From Rubrivivax sp. (GTDB lineage: Bacteria; Pseudomonadota; Gammaproteobacteria; Burkholderiales; Burkholderiaceae_C): DNA of 64,000 bases. The DNA lies in contig JAIXSE010000006.1 in NCBI GenBank assembly GCA_027484825.1, forward strand, positions 62,001 to 126,000, written 5' to 3'. Under the pieces are notes generated by a model. That model made no database searches, was not told the origin of the DNA, and worked only from the letters and a program-made list of their open reading frames with translations. Positions within the stretch are counted from its first letter, which is position 1; each line of letters opens with the position of its first letter. Both the position numbers and the translations under genes were made by a program. Below are positions 1-8,745 of this stretch, one piece after another.

Positions 1-998
1 TGGCGGCGGACGAGCCTCTGACCTATGAAAGCCCTGCGCGCGACGGCCGTGTGCAGCGGGTGCATGCGCCGCAGTCGATCGAGTCCCTGGCCGCCCTGCG
101 GGAGGCCCTGCCGCAGGCCCGTCTGGTGGCCGGTGCCACCGACGTGGGCCTGTGGGTCAACAAGCAGCATCGCGACCTGGGCGATGTCATTCTGCTGGGG
201 CGGGTGGCCGCCCTTCGTGAGATGGCCAACGCGGACGGCCTGCTGCGCATCGGCGCCGGCGTACCGCTGGAAGACGCCTGGCAGGCCTTGGTGGCCGAGG
301 TGCCGGAACTGCGGGAGCTGTGGCTGCGCTTCGCTTCGCCCCCGGTGCGGCATGCAGGCACGCTGGGCGGCAACATCGCCAACGGGTCGCCCATCGGGGA
401 CGGTGCGCCGGCTCTGATGGCGCTGGACGCGGTGGTGGTGCTGCGCCAGGGCGAGCGGCAGCGACGCGTACCGCTGGCATCGTTCTATCTGGATTACATG
501 AAGAACGCATTGGCGTCCGGCGAGTTCCTGGAGGCGCTGGAGGTGCCACTGCAGCAGGGCCTGCCCCCGACCGCCACTCGCCGCCTGCGCGCCTACAAGA
601 TCTCCAAGCGCTACGACAGCGACATCTCCGCGCTGTGCGCGGTGTTCTCCGTCACCGTGGACCAGGGCCGGATCCAGCAGGCGCGGCTGGCCTTTGGCGG
701 CATGGCCGCGATCGTCAAACGGGCCGCAGGGGCTGAAGCCGCGCTAATCGGTCAGCCCTGGACCGAAGCCGCCATGGCCGCCGCCGCGCAGGCCCTGTCG
801 CAAGACTTCCAGCCGCTCACCGACCTGCGGGCCAGTGCCGACTACCGGCAGCGGGTCGCCGCCAACCTGCTGCGACGCTTCTGGCTGGAAACCCGCGATG
901 ACGCCCCGTTGGCGCCGCAATCGGTCAGTGTCTGGCGCATGGGGTCGCCAGCAGCGTCCACGCCGCTGACGCCCACGCCCTCCGGAGCACAGCCATGA
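1..998 (+). CDS. xdhA: Xanthine dehydrogenase small subunit XdhA, 3' part only
   Basis: The gene enters from the left edge; about 331 C-terminal residues are visible in the frame starting at base 3. The visible part is the FAD-binding domain of molybdenum hydroxylases (VAGATDVGLWVN, then the flavin-loop motif RHAGTLGGNIANGSPIGDG) followed by the CO-dehydrogenase flavoprotein C-terminal domain. The N-terminal 2Fe-2S domains lie outside the window. With XdhB it forms the cytosolic enzyme that oxidises hypoxanthine to xanthine and urate; electrons pass from the molybdopterin in XdhB through Fe-S centres to FAD and NAD+. The stop overlaps the xdhB start (ATGA), so the two are translationally coupled. 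Identification is firm from the neighbour pair. Confidence 0.93.
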   Translation, partial: AADEPLTYESPARDGRVQRVHAPQSIESLAALREALPQARLVAGATDVGLWVNKQHRDLGDVILLGRVAALREMANADGLLRIGAGVPLEDAWQALVAEVPELRELWLRFASPPVRHAGTLGGNIANGSPIGDGAPALMALDAVVVLRQGERQRRVPLASFYLDYMKNALASGEFLEALEVPLQQGLPPTATRRLRAYKISKRYDSDISALCAVFSVTVDQGRIQQARLAFGGMAAIVKRAAGAEAALIGQPWTEAAMAAAAQALSQDFQPLTDLRASADYRQRVAANLLRRFWLETRDDAPLAPQSVSVWRMGSPAASTPLTPTPSGAQP

Positions 999-3391
999 AC
1001 AAGCCGCTGGACCTCCCCGTGCCCACCCTGGACCCGCAGCCCCAGGTGGGGGTGAGCCGCGCCCATGAGTCGGCCACTCTGCATGTGAGCGGCGAGGCCG
1101 TCTACACCGACGATATCGCCGAAGTGCGCGGCACCCTGCATGCGGCGCTGGGCCTGTCCCCGCTGGCGCATGGGCGGCTGCTGTCCATCGACGTCGAGCA
1201 ACTGCGACGCCAGCCCGGTGTGGTGGATGTGATCACCGCCGCCGACCTGCCGGGCGAGAACAACTGCGGGCCGCTGCTGCATGACGACCCGCTGCTGGCC
1301 GACGGTGAGTTGCGTTATCTCGGCCAGCCGGTGTTTGCCGTGATCGCCACCGACCGCGAACTGGCGCGCCGCGCCGCGGCCCTGGCCCGCACGGTCATCC
1401 AGGCCGAGCCGCTGCCGCCGGTGCTCACCGCCCGTGAAGCCCATGCGCTGGGCCAATACGTGGTGCCGCCGATGCATCTGGCGCGCGGCGATGCGGCCGC
1501 CGCGCTCGCACAGGCCCCGCACCGGCTGGAGGGGGAATGGTCGGTCGGTGGGCAGGAGCAGTTTTATCTGGAAGGGCAGATCAGCTATGCCCTGCCCCAG
1601 GAAGATCAGGGCGTGCTGGTGCATTGCTCCACCCAGCATCCGTCCGAGATGCAGTTGCTGGTGGCGCATGCCCTGGGTGGGCTGGCCCATCAGGTGACGG
1701 TGCAGTGCCGACGCATGGGCGGCGGGTTTGGGGGCAAGGAATCACAGTCCGCGCTGTTTGCCTGCATCGCCGCGGTGGCGGCGGCCCGCCTCCGTGTCCC
1801 GGTCAAGCTGCGGGTGGACCGCGACGATGACTTCCTGGTGACCGGCCGTCGTCATGGCTTCGATTACCGCTGGAGCGTCGGTTTCGACGACCAGGGCCAT
1901 CTGCTGGCGGCGGACATCGACCTGATCTCCCATTGCGGCCACAGTGCCGACCTGTCGGCGCCGGTCATGACCCGCGCGCTGTGCCACTTCGACAATGCCT
2001 ACTGGCTGCCGAATGTGAGCCTGCATGGCTACTGCGCCCGCACCAACACCCAGAGCAACACCGCCTTCCGCGGCTTTGGCGGCCCCCAAGGGGCGCTGGC
2101 CGTCGAGATGATCCTGGACAGCGTGGCCCGCCGACTGGGGCTGGATCCGCTGCTGGTGCGGCAGCGCAATTTCTATCGGGACGGGCAGGATGTGACGCCC
2201 TATGGCCAGACGGTGGAGGACAACCTGCTGCAGCCGCTGACCGACCGGCTGGTGGCGACCAGCCACTATCACGCCCGGCGGCAGGAGATCGACGCGTTCA
2301 ATGCCGGCAGTCCGGTGCTCAAGCGGGGTCTGGCCCTGACGCCGCTGAAGTTCGGCATCTCCTTCAATGTGGTCCACCTCAACCAGGCCGGGGCCCTGGT
2401 GCATGTCTACACCGACGGCTCGGTGCTGGTGAACCACGGCGGCACCGAGATGGGCCAGGGGCTCAACACCAAGGTGGCCCAGGTGGTGGCGCAGGCGCTG
2501 GGTGTGCCGCTGTCACGGGTGCGCACCAGCGCGACCGACACCAGCAAGGTGGCCAACACCTCCGCCACCGCCGCGTCCACCGGGGCGGACCTCAACGGCA
2601 AAGCGGCGCAGGACGCGGCGCGCAAGATCCGGCAGCGGCTGGAACCGCTGGCGGCACGGATGCTGGGGTGTGAGGTGGAAGCGCTGGTGTTTGAGGGGGG
2701 ATGGGTGCGGGTGGGGGCTGCTGCAGCAGCAGCCGAAGCGGATGGGGTCGAGGGCGCGCCGCGCCGCATCGCCTTCACCGAGCTGGTGGCGCAGGCGTAC
2801 CTGGAACGGATCCAGCTCTGGAGCGAAGGCTTCTATGCAACACCGGGCCTGCACTGGGATCGCAAGACGCTGAAGGGCAAGCCCTTCTTCTACTTTGCCT
2901 ATGGAGCCGCCGTGGCCGAGGTGGTGGTGGACACGCTCACCGGAGAGTCCCGGGTGCTGCGGGCGGACGTGCTGCACGATGTGGGCCAGTCGCTGAACCC
3001 GGCGCTGGACATCGGTCAGGTGGAGGGCGCGTTCGTGCAAGGCCAGGGCTGGCTGACGACCGAGGAACTGGTGTGGCATCCCCAGTCCGGGATGCTGCTG
3101 ACGCATGCGCCCAGCACCTACAAGATCCCGACGGCCAACGACATGCCGGCGGATTTCCGGGTGGCGCTGTTTGATGCGCCCAACCGGGCGGACAGCATTC
3201 ATCGGTCCAAGGCGGTGGGCGAGCCGCCTCTGCTGTTGCCGTTCTCGGTGCTGCTGGCGATCAAGGACGCCGTGGCGGCGGCCGGGCCGGCGCGATGTGA
3301 TCCGCCGCTGCGGGCACCGGCAACGGCGGAAGCCGTGCTGAAAGCGGTGGAAGCCGTGGAAGCCATGGAAGAAGGGATCCAGGGGCGTTGA
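995..3391 (+). CDS. xdhB: Xanthine dehydrogenase molybdopterin-binding subunit XdhB
   Basis: A 798-residue protein, the normal length for the large subunit of bacterial two-subunit xanthine dehydrogenase. Visible hallmarks are GGQEQFYLEGQ (substrate and cofactor region), GGGFGGKE (molybdopterin-binding loop), FRGFGGPQGALAVE and, near the C-terminus, KAVGEPPLLL with the catalytic Glu at about residue 743. It carries the Mo cofactor and hydroxylates purines. The start is the ATG inside ATGA at the end of xdhA, behind GGAG. The usual next gene, xdhC (sulfuration/insertion factor), is absent; a convergent gene on the other strand follows after 27 bases, so any xdhC must be elsewhere. Confidence 0.96.
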   Translation: MNKPLDLPVPTLDPQPQVGVSRAHESATLHVSGEAVYTDDIAEVRGTLHAALGLSPLAHGRLLSIDVEQLRRQPGVVDVITAADLPGENNCGPLLHDDPLLADGELRYLGQPVFAVIATDRELARRAAALARTVIQAEPLPPVLTAREAHALGQYVVPPMHLARGDAAAALAQAPHRLEGEWSVGGQEQFYLEGQISYALPQEDQGVLVHCSTQHPSEMQLLVAHALGGLAHQVTVQCRRMGGGFGGKESQSALFACIAAVAAARLRVPVKLRVDRDDDFLVTGRRHGFDYRWSVGFDDQGHLLAADIDLISHCGHSADLSAPVMTRALCHFDNAYWLPNVSLHGYCARTNTQSNTAFRGFGGPQGALAVEMILDSVARRLGLDPLLVRQRNFYRDGQDVTPYGQTVEDNLLQPLTDRLVATSHYHARRQEIDAFNAGSPVLKRGLALTPLKFGISFNVVHLNQAGALVHVYTDGSVLVNHGGTEMGQGLNTKVAQVVAQALGVPLSRVRTSATDTSKVANTSATAASTGADLNGKAAQDAARKIRQRLEPLAARMLGCEVEALVFEGGWVRVGAAAAAAEADGVEGAPRRIAFTELVAQAYLERIQLWSEGFYATPGLHWDRKTLKGKPFFYFAYGAAVAEVVVDTLTGESRVLRADVLHDVGQSLNPALDIGQVEGAFVQGQGWLTTEELVWHPQSGMLLTHAPSTYKIPTANDMPADFRVALFDAPNRADSIHRSKAVGEPPLLLPFSVLLAIKDAVAAAGPARCDPPLRAPATAEAVLKAVEAVEAMEEGIQGR

Positions 3392-3418
3392 CGGCGCCGG
3401 TGCGGCCGCCAGCGGCCC

Positions 3419-4255
3419 TCAGTGCAGCATCAGGTCTACGTCCTGACCCGGATCACCGGCGCCGTCCAGGCGCAGGCGCAGAAAATCCAGGTCCAGATGC
3501 AGGTGCTCGACCAGCTCGGGCACGGCGACTTGCAGCGCCTTGACCGGGTCGATCTGCTGGTCCGCCGCATCGGCCAGGACTTCGGCCAGGTGGAGCACCG
3601 CTGCGAGCAGCGAGAACGGCCGGATCTCCATCGGCGCATTGGCGTCCTTGAAGGCCTCGACCAGGCCGATCGGAAAATGCCAGTGCTGCGCCAGCGCCGC
3701 GGTGACGTCGGCATGGGTGCAGGCGAAGCGGTGCATTTCCAGGGAGAAGCGGCTGCCCGGCTCATTGGCATGGGACTCCACTTCGGCAATCTGGGCCGGC
3801 TCGCGCATGGCCATCAGCAGCTGTCCGGTGCGCAGCATGAGGCCGGCGAGGTAGGCGGTGTCGGCATCCCCCTGCAGGAGCTTGCACAGGAGCCTGGCAT
3901 AACCGGCGGTGCGGACGCTGTGGCGCCAGAAGCGCTGGCGGTCCAGGCCCTGGACCTGCGGGAAGCTGCCGCAGAGGCTGGCCGCCATGGCGAGGTTGCG
4001 CAGGGTTTCCAGGCCGAGGGCCATGGCCGCATCCTGCAGCGTGGAGATGGTGTGGGACGGGCTGTAGCGCGCCGAATTGGCCAGGCGCAGGACCTTGGCG
4101 GACAAGGTCGAGTCTTTGCTGATGAGGTCCGCAATCTGCGTCAAGCTGACGTTGTCGTCATCCAGACTGTGCAGCAGGCGTCTGCCGACTTCCGGCATGA
4201 CCGGCAGGTTGCCGTGCCCACTGAAGAACCGTTCCGCGCTGGAGTTCATCGCCAT
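3419..4255 (-). CDS. HDOD domain signalling protein
   Basis: A 278-residue soluble protein whose first 200 residues match the HDOD fold: LPVMPEVGRRLLHSLDD, then LTQIADLISKDSTLSAKVLRLANSA and the ALGLETLRNLAMA helix. HDOD domains resemble HD phosphohydrolases but lack the metal-binding His/Asp pairs, and none are seen here; they usually act as interaction modules in chemotaxis, cell-cycle or c-di-GMP pathways. There is no attached GGDEF, EAL or receiver domain. The gene converges with xdhB and lies downstream of a Crp-type regulator on the same strand with a 166-base gap. The domain call is secure; the partner and output are unknown. Confidence 0.8.
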   Translation of the reverse strand: MAMNSSAERFFSGHGNLPVMPEVGRRLLHSLDDDNVSLTQIADLISKDSTLSAKVLRLANSARYSPSHTISTLQDAAMALGLETLRNLAMAASLCGSFPQVQGLDRQRFWRHSVRTAGYARLLCKLLQGDADTAYLAGLMLRTGQLLMAMREPAQIAEVESHANEPGSRFSLEMHRFACTHADVTAALAQHWHFPIGLVEAFKDANAPMEIRPFSLLAAVLHLAEVLADAADQQIDPVKALQVAVPELVEHLHLDLDFLRLRLDGAGDPGQDVDLMLH

Positions 4256-4421
4256 GACCGCCCCTGGAGGGTTGTTCGTGGCGGTTGAGTCTATGCCGGT
4301 CTTTGGGCGGCGGCTAGGGGTGGCGGGGTGCGGTGTGGGGGGAGGCGGTGACGCGGCGGGATGTGCGGTGAGACGTCACGGGGGAGCGGTTTCATGAGGG
4401 GTGGGGGCTTTCACACCGGCG

Positions 4422-5276
4422 TCATGTGTCGCCGGTCAGGCGTATAAGCGCGATCCGGTCGAGCAAGGTGATGTCGTAGCCGTCGACTTGGATGAGGCCG
4501 CGCTTTTCGAGTTGGCGGATCATGCGGGAGAAGGTTTCGGGAGAGACCGAGAGTTGGGCGGCGACGTCGCGTTTGCGTTCCTGCATTTGGAAGGCGGTGT
4601 GGGGGCCGGCACAGCGCATGAGCCAGGCGGCGACGCGGCTGAGGGCATCCTTGGAGAGGACGTCATGGAGGTCGCTGTTGCAGAGGCGGACCTGGTCGGC
4701 CATGGACTGGAGCAGCGCGAGGGCGGGGGCGGAGTGGGTGTCGAGGAAGTCGCGGGCGAGGTGGAGCGGCCATTCGAGGACGATGGTGGGCGTGGTGAGG
4801 GCGCATGCATCGAGGTCGTGGGCGGCACCGAGCCATGCAGTGTGGAGGTCGAGCCATTGGCCAGGAGGGACGGGGCGGCGGAGCTGGAAGCTCTGCATGA
4901 GCGCATCCGTGCGGCCGAGGCGGTTGCGGCCCAGGCCCGCCGTGCCTTGGCAGACGGCATAGAGATGGGTGGCAATCTGGCCCTGCCGAAAAATGGCAGC
5001 GCCCTGGCGGAAGGCGCGCAGGCCAACCATGCTGTTGAGCAGTTGCCGGGTGTCGTCAGGGAGGACGTGGCCGCTGAGCAGCGGTGTCCAGTGGATGAGG
5101 CGCTCGGCAACCGTGCTGGAGACGATGCGTTCACCAGCAGGGAGCGGGTAGCCAGGGGTCGGCAAGGTGCCGGTGGAGACTGCAGCCGTCGCCACCGCCC
5201 CCTGCGCCTCAGACGCAGCATCAGCGGCCTGGGGCGGGTGGGCCGGGTCTGGGAACCATGTTGTAGGGTCGGACAC
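4422..5276 (-). CDS. Crp/Fnr-family transcriptional regulator
   Basis: A 284-residue protein with a degenerate N-terminal cyclic-nucleotide-binding-like barrel (about residues 70-190: GAAIFRQGQIATHLYAVCQGTAGL) and a C-terminal winged helix typical of the family (about residues 225-280: RDVAAQLSVSPETFSRMIRQ, then LEKRGLIQVDGYDITLLD). The SPETFSR recognition helix resembles Fnr/Dnr proteins. The N-terminal Cys cluster of Fnr is absent, so it should not carry an oxygen-sensing 4Fe-4S centre; the arginine typical of cAMP pockets is not obvious either. The ligand is therefore unknown. The start is a GTG without a strong ribosome-binding site, and the first 60 residues are low in complexity, so the true start may be further in. 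Confidence 0.82.
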   Translation of the reverse strand: MSDPTTWFPDPAHPPQAADAASEAQGAVATAAVSTGTLPTPGYPLPAGERIVSSTVAERLIHWTPLLSGHVLPDDTRQLLNSMVGLRAFRQGAAIFRQGQIATHLYAVCQGTAGLGRNRLGRTDALMQSFQLRRPVPPGQWLDLHTAWLGAAHDLDACALTTPTIVLEWPLHLARDFLDTHSAPALALLQSMADQVRLCNSDLHDVLSKDALSRVAAWLMRCAGPHTAFQMQERKRDVAAQLSVSPETFSRMIRQLEKRGLIQVDGYDITLLDRIALIRLTGDT

Positions 5277-5376
5277 GGGGCGGGGTGACAGAGCAGGAAA
5301 ATCGCACTGTCGCGTGTCGGGGAGGTTCTGGCTTTGCGTCAGGTCAACAACTGGCGCTGGGGAGGGGCAGCCTTTT

Positions 5377-5413
5377 GGGGGGTGGGTGAAGGGGGGGCCG
5401 TTGGGGAGGGGGG
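5377..5413 (+). other. G-run array, G-quadruplex candidate upstream of the Crp-type gene
   Basis: Five G-runs of 6, 3, 7, 4 and 6 bases are separated by loops of 1, 4, 5 and 1 bases, meeting the usual quadruplex pattern of four or more runs of at least three G with loops up to seven. It lies about 100 bases upstream of the Crp-type gene, on its template strand, inside the 304-base gap between that gene and ttuD. Apart from this run and the hairpin at 5430-5530 I see nothing else in the gap. Folding is inferred from sequence only. Confidence 0.45.
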
Positions 5414-5429
5414 CGGAGGACTGCGCCAG

Positions 5430-5530
5430 AAGGCGCGGACCCGGGCACCTTTTGCTTCATGTCATTCCTGTCCGGCTTCGCCGGCCATTCCCTTCTTAAC
5501 TTCCGCAAAAGGCACCCGGGTCCGCACCTT
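5430..5530 (+). repeat. Long extragenic hairpin, divergent member of a variable-stem family
   Basis: Arms 5430-5455 and 5505-5530 pair at 23 of 26 positions around a 49-base loop. The loop contains its own small hairpin (CCGGC-TTC-GCCGG). In order it carries CATGTC, GTCC, TTCG, GCC and TAAcTT, the same landmarks in the same order as the loops of the hairpins at 58350-58442 and 58638-58732, although those have CCCC-TTCG-GGGG as the inner stem. It lies 50 bases past the stop of ttuD. There is no T-run, so it is not a classical terminator. Homology with the other two is inferred. Confidence 0.6.
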
Positions 5531-5580
5531 CCGCACCCTGCACTGCCATCGGACAAACGCGGCGCGGGGAAAGAACCTGC

Positions 5581-6882
5581 TTAGCGAATCAGGATGGCGC
5601 GGAAGTCGTTGACATTCGTTTGGGTCGGGCCCGTGATCAGTAGGTCGCCCAGGGCCTCGAAAAATGCATAACCATTGTTGGCGGCGAGTAGCTCTGCGGG
5701 CCTGAGGCCCAGTGCCTGCGCACGCGCCAGACTGTCCGGGGTGATGTAGCCGCCGGCGTTGTCTTCAACACCATCAATGCCATCAGTGTCCGCCGCAAGT
5801 GCCCAGATGGAAGGCTCGGCTCCTAGGGCCAGTACACAGCCCATCAGGAATTCGCCGGCGCGGCCACCGCGGCCCGGGTTGGGCTTGAGCGTGACCGTGG
5901 TCTCACCACCCGACAAGATGACGCACGGGCGCTGGAACGGTTGGCCGTGTCGGGCAACCTCGCGCGCGAGCGCTGCATGCACGCGGCCAACGTCACGGGA
6001 CTCGCCCTCGATTTCGTCGGAGAGAACATAGGCGGGCAAGCCCATGCGTCTCGCAGCTTCGGCGGCAGCTTCCAGGCTTTGGCGCGGGGCGGCAATGATG
6101 TGCTGTTCGTGGCCGTGGAATCGAGGGTCGCCAGGCTTGGGCGTCTCCCAGTCACCACGCTCAAGCGCCTGGCGGGCCAGGTCCGGAAGTTCAATGCCGT
6201 AGCGGCGGCAGATGTCCAGGGCGTCTGCGCAGGTTGTTTCGTCCGGGACGGTAGGCCCGGAAGCAATGATGGCCGGGTCGTCGCCGGGGACGTCCGAAAT
6301 CATGAGGGTGAGCACGCGGGCCGGGGCACAGGCCGCAGCAAGGCGCCCGCCCTTGATGGCGGAGAGGTGCTTGCGGACACAGTTCATGTCCTGGATGGGC
6401 GCGCCACTGGCCAGCAAGGCTCGGTTGACGGCCTGTTTGTCAGCCAAGGTGAGGCCCGGAGCTGGCAGGCTCAGCAAGGCGGAGCCGCCGCCGGAGATGA
6501 GGCAGATGACGAGGTCGTCTTCAGTGAGCCGGGCCTCCTGGACCATCGAGAGCATGCGCGCGGCAGCACGCTCACCCGCGGCGTCCGGGACGGGGTGCGA
6601 GGCCTCGACGATGTCCAGGCGCTGGGGCCGATAGTTCGGCGGAATGTGGCCGTAGCGGGTGATGACGAGGCCAGACAGCGGTGCGTCCGCAGGCCATGCG
6701 GCTTCCAGAGCCTGCGCCATGGAACCGCCCGCCTTGCCCGCCCCCAGGACCAGGGTGCGGCCCTTGGGCGGCGGCGGCAGGTGGCCAGCCAGGATCTTGC
6801 CAGGCAAGGCGCGCTCGACCGCCACCTGGAAGAGGTGGCGAAGGAAGGCGCGGGGGTCTTGGAGAGCGTGGTCTGCTTGCAT
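5581..6882 (-). CDS. ttuD: Glycerate 2-kinase (TtuD/MOFRL family)
   Basis: A 433-residue protein of the DUF4147/MOFRL glycerate kinase family. N-terminal part: LVLGAGKAGGSMAQALE and the nucleotide-handling SGGGSALLSLPAPG; C-terminal MOFRL part: SGGETTVTLKPNPGRGGRAG and AADTDGIDG, which supplies the phosphate-binding loops. It phosphorylates D-glycerate, feeding glycolysis at 2-phosphoglycerate. It is the last gene of a minus-strand run gudD-(binding protein)-garL-glxR-ttuD, where it consumes the glycerate made by GlxR. A gap of 120 bases separates it from glxR, so it may have some independent expression. The product assignment is well supported by family and context. Confidence 0.93.
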   Translation of the reverse strand: MQADHALQDPRAFLRHLFQVAVERALPGKILAGHLPPPPKGRTLVLGAGKAGGSMAQALEAAWPADAPLSGLVITRYGHIPPNYRPQRLDIVEASHPVPDAAGERAAARMLSMVQEARLTEDDLVICLISGGGSALLSLPAPGLTLADKQAVNRALLASGAPIQDMNCVRKHLSAIKGGRLAAACAPARVLTLMISDVPGDDPAIIASGPTVPDETTCADALDICRRYGIELPDLARQALERGDWETPKPGDPRFHGHEQHIIAAPRQSLEAAAEAARRMGLPAYVLSDEIEGESRDVGRVHAALAREVARHGQPFQRPCVILSGGETTVTLKPNPGRGGRAGEFLMGCVLALGAEPSIWALAADTDGIDGVEDNAGGYITPDSLARAQALGLRPAELLAANNGYAFFEALGDLLITGPTQTNVNDFRAILIR

Positions 6883-7002
6883 CGCGGTCTTGCCAGAATA
6901 TTCCCAGAGTCTGCCAGGGTCTTGGACGCAGTCACGGCCCCGTGTCGAGGCTGTGACTGGCAGGCGGACAGCCGGTGGCTGGGATCAGCCCTATCAGCCC
7001 TA

Positions 7003-7887
7003 TCAGCCCAGTTCGTGGTTGCCCAAAAGCTCCACCGCACGCACGAGGGCGGAGTGGTCGAGTTGGTCCCAGCCCTGGGCGGCGCAGGCCTGCATGAGTT
7101 GCGCGGTGTTGGCGGTGTTGGGCAGCGAGAGGCTCAGGGCCTTGGCACTTTGCAGGGCCAGGTTGAGGTCCTTCTGGTGCAGGCCGATGCGGAAGCCCGG
7201 GTTGAAGGTGCGCTTGATCATGCGCTCGCCATGCACTTCCAGGATGCGGCTGGAAGCAAAGCCGCCCATCAGAGCCTCACGGACCTTGGCCGGGTCGGCG
7301 CCGGCCTTGGAGGCAAACACCAGGGCCTCACTGACGGCCGCGATGTTCAGCGCCACGATGATCTGGTTGGCGACCTTGGTGGTCTGGCCCGCACCGGCAC
7401 CGCCCACCAGCGTGATGTTCTTGCCCATGAGCGCAAACAGCGGCTGGATGCGCTCGAAGGTCTCAGGCTTGCCGCCGACCATGATGCTGAGCGTGCCGGC
7501 CTTGGCACCCACCTCACCGCCGGAGACCGGTGCATCCAGCCATTGCGCGCCCAGCGCCTCGATGCGCGCAGCAAAGTCCTTGGTCGCCATGGGCGAGATG
7601 GAGCTCATGTCCACCACCGTCTTGCCCGCGGAAAGACCTTCGGCCACACCGTTGGCACCAAAGAGCACAAGCTCCACGTCGGGCGTGTCAGGCACCATGG
7701 TGAAGATGACGTCGGCCTTGCGGGCGACCTCGGCTGCGCTGGGCAGCACGGTGACGCCGGCCGCTTCCAGGTCCGCCGGGACCTTGCTGCGGGTGTTGAC
7801 AAAGAGGGTGTGGCCGCCTTGGGCCAGGCGCAGAGCCATGGGCGCGCCCATGATGCCCAGGCCGATGAAACCGATGTTGATGCTCAT
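7003..7887 (-). CDS. glxR: Tartronate semialdehyde reductase (2-hydroxy-3-oxopropionate reductase)
   Basis: A 294-residue member of the beta-hydroxyacid dehydrogenase family, the standard length. The N-terminus has the dinucleotide-binding motif GFIGLGIMGAPMA, followed by the family's substrate signature DAPVSGGEVGAKAGTLSIM and the catalytic-lysine segment GQTTKVANQ. It reduces tartronate semialdehyde to D-glycerate with NAD(P)H. It lies between garL, which makes tartronate semialdehyde, and ttuD, which uses glycerate; GarR is the equivalent enteric name. The start ATG has a clear AAGGAG five bases upstream. A 9-bp direct repeat (ATCAGCCCT, three copies, 6984-7010) runs across its stop codon. 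Confidence 0.94.
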   Translation of the reverse strand: MSINIGFIGLGIMGAPMALRLAQGGHTLFVNTRSKVPADLEAAGVTVLPSAAEVARKADVIFTMVPDTPDVELVLFGANGVAEGLSAGKTVVDMSSISPMATKDFAARIEALGAQWLDAPVSGGEVGAKAGTLSIMVGGKPETFERIQPLFALMGKNITLVGGAGAGQTTKVANQIIVALNIAAVSEALVFASKAGADPAKVREALMGGFASSRILEVHGERMIKRTFNPGFRIGLHQKDLNLALQSAKALSLSLPNTANTAQLMQACAAQGWDQLDHSALVRAVELLGNHELG

Positions 7888-7923
7888 GACTTCTCCTTCA
7901 GATCTCGGGTTCGGAATTTCGGT

Positions 7924-8706
7924 TTAGAGATATTTGTCGCGCAGGGCCTGCGTGGCGCCGCGGAAGACGCCCAGGTCGCTGCCCACCGCCACCATCGTGG
8001 CGCCCATGGCCATGTAGCGGCGCGCATCGGCTTCCACCGGGGCAAGAATGCCCACGGCCTTGCCCAGCGCCTTGACGGCCTGGAAGACGCTGGCCATGGC
8101 GGCCTGCACGTCCGGGTGGCCCGGGTTGCCCAGGTGGCCATAACCGGCCGCGAGGTCGGACGGGCCGATGAAGATGGCATCCACGCCGTCCACCGCCGCA
8201 ATCTCGGCCACGGCTTCGACACCGGCTGGGCTCTCAATCTGCAGGCTGACGCTGATCTGCTCGTTCACGCCCTGGAAGTAGCCCGGGATGGTGCCGTAGC
8301 GGTTGTTGCGCTGAGAGACCGAGACGCCGCGGATGCCCTGCGGCGGGTAACGCGTGGCAGCGACGGCCATGCGGGCCTGGTCCACGGTTTCGACGAAAGG
8401 AACGAGGAAGTTGGAGAAGCCGGCGTCGAGCAGACGCTTGATCTCGACCACGTTGTTGCTGGACGGGCGCACGACCGGTGCGCTGACACTGTCCTTGAGC
8501 GCCATGAGCTGCGGCACGAAGCTGATGACGTCGTTGGGCGAGTGCTCGCCGTCCAGCAGGAGCCAGTCAAAGCCCGCCACGCCCAGCACCTCGGTGGTGA
8601 TGGGATTGGCCAGTGAGCACCAGCAGCCGATGAGGGACTCACCCGCCGTCAGCCGCTGACGGAAGGTGTTGGGAAAGCTGCTGTAGGGCGTGGTGGGGGT
8701 GGGCAT
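7924..8706 (-). CDS. garL: 5-keto-4-deoxy-D-glucarate aldolase
   Basis: A 260-residue class II aldolase of the HpcH/HpaI family. Key features are [11 protein letters not shown] (catalytic His), [10 protein letters not shown] (substrate-binding Arg), [11 protein letters not shown] (metal-binding Glu) and [12 protein letters not shown] (metal-binding Asp). The enzyme cleaves 5-keto-4-deoxy-D-glucarate into pyruvate and tartronate semialdehyde. Its neighbours, gudD upstream and glxR and ttuD downstream on the same strand, give the steps before and after, which makes this substrate more likely than the related hydroxyphenyl-heptenedioate aldolase reaction. AAGGAG precedes the ATG. The gap to glxR is 36 bases, consistent with one transcript. 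Confidence 0.91.
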   Translation of the reverse strand: MPTPTTPYSSFPNTFRQRLTAGESLIGCWCSLANPITTEVLGVAGFDWLLLDGEHSPNDVISFVPQLMALKDSVSAPVVRPSSNNVVEIKRLLDAGFSNFLVPFVETVDQARMAVAATRYPPQGIRGVSVSQRNNRYGTIPGYFQGVNEQISVSLQIESPAGVEAVAEIAAVDGVDAIFIGPSDLAAGYGHLGNPGHPDVQAAMASVFQAVKALGKAVGILAPVEADARRYMAMGATMVAVGSDLGVFRGATQALRDKYL

Positions 8707-8745
8707 GAAGGCTCCTTGGAATCAGTCGAGAGATCAGTGCGGCGC

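Noticed and set aside
5941-8616. Plus-strand open frame of 891 codons across ttuD, glxR and garL
   Set aside because: It is antisense to three well-recognised genes, has no family motif and is explained by high GC at third codon positions keeping the opposite frame open.
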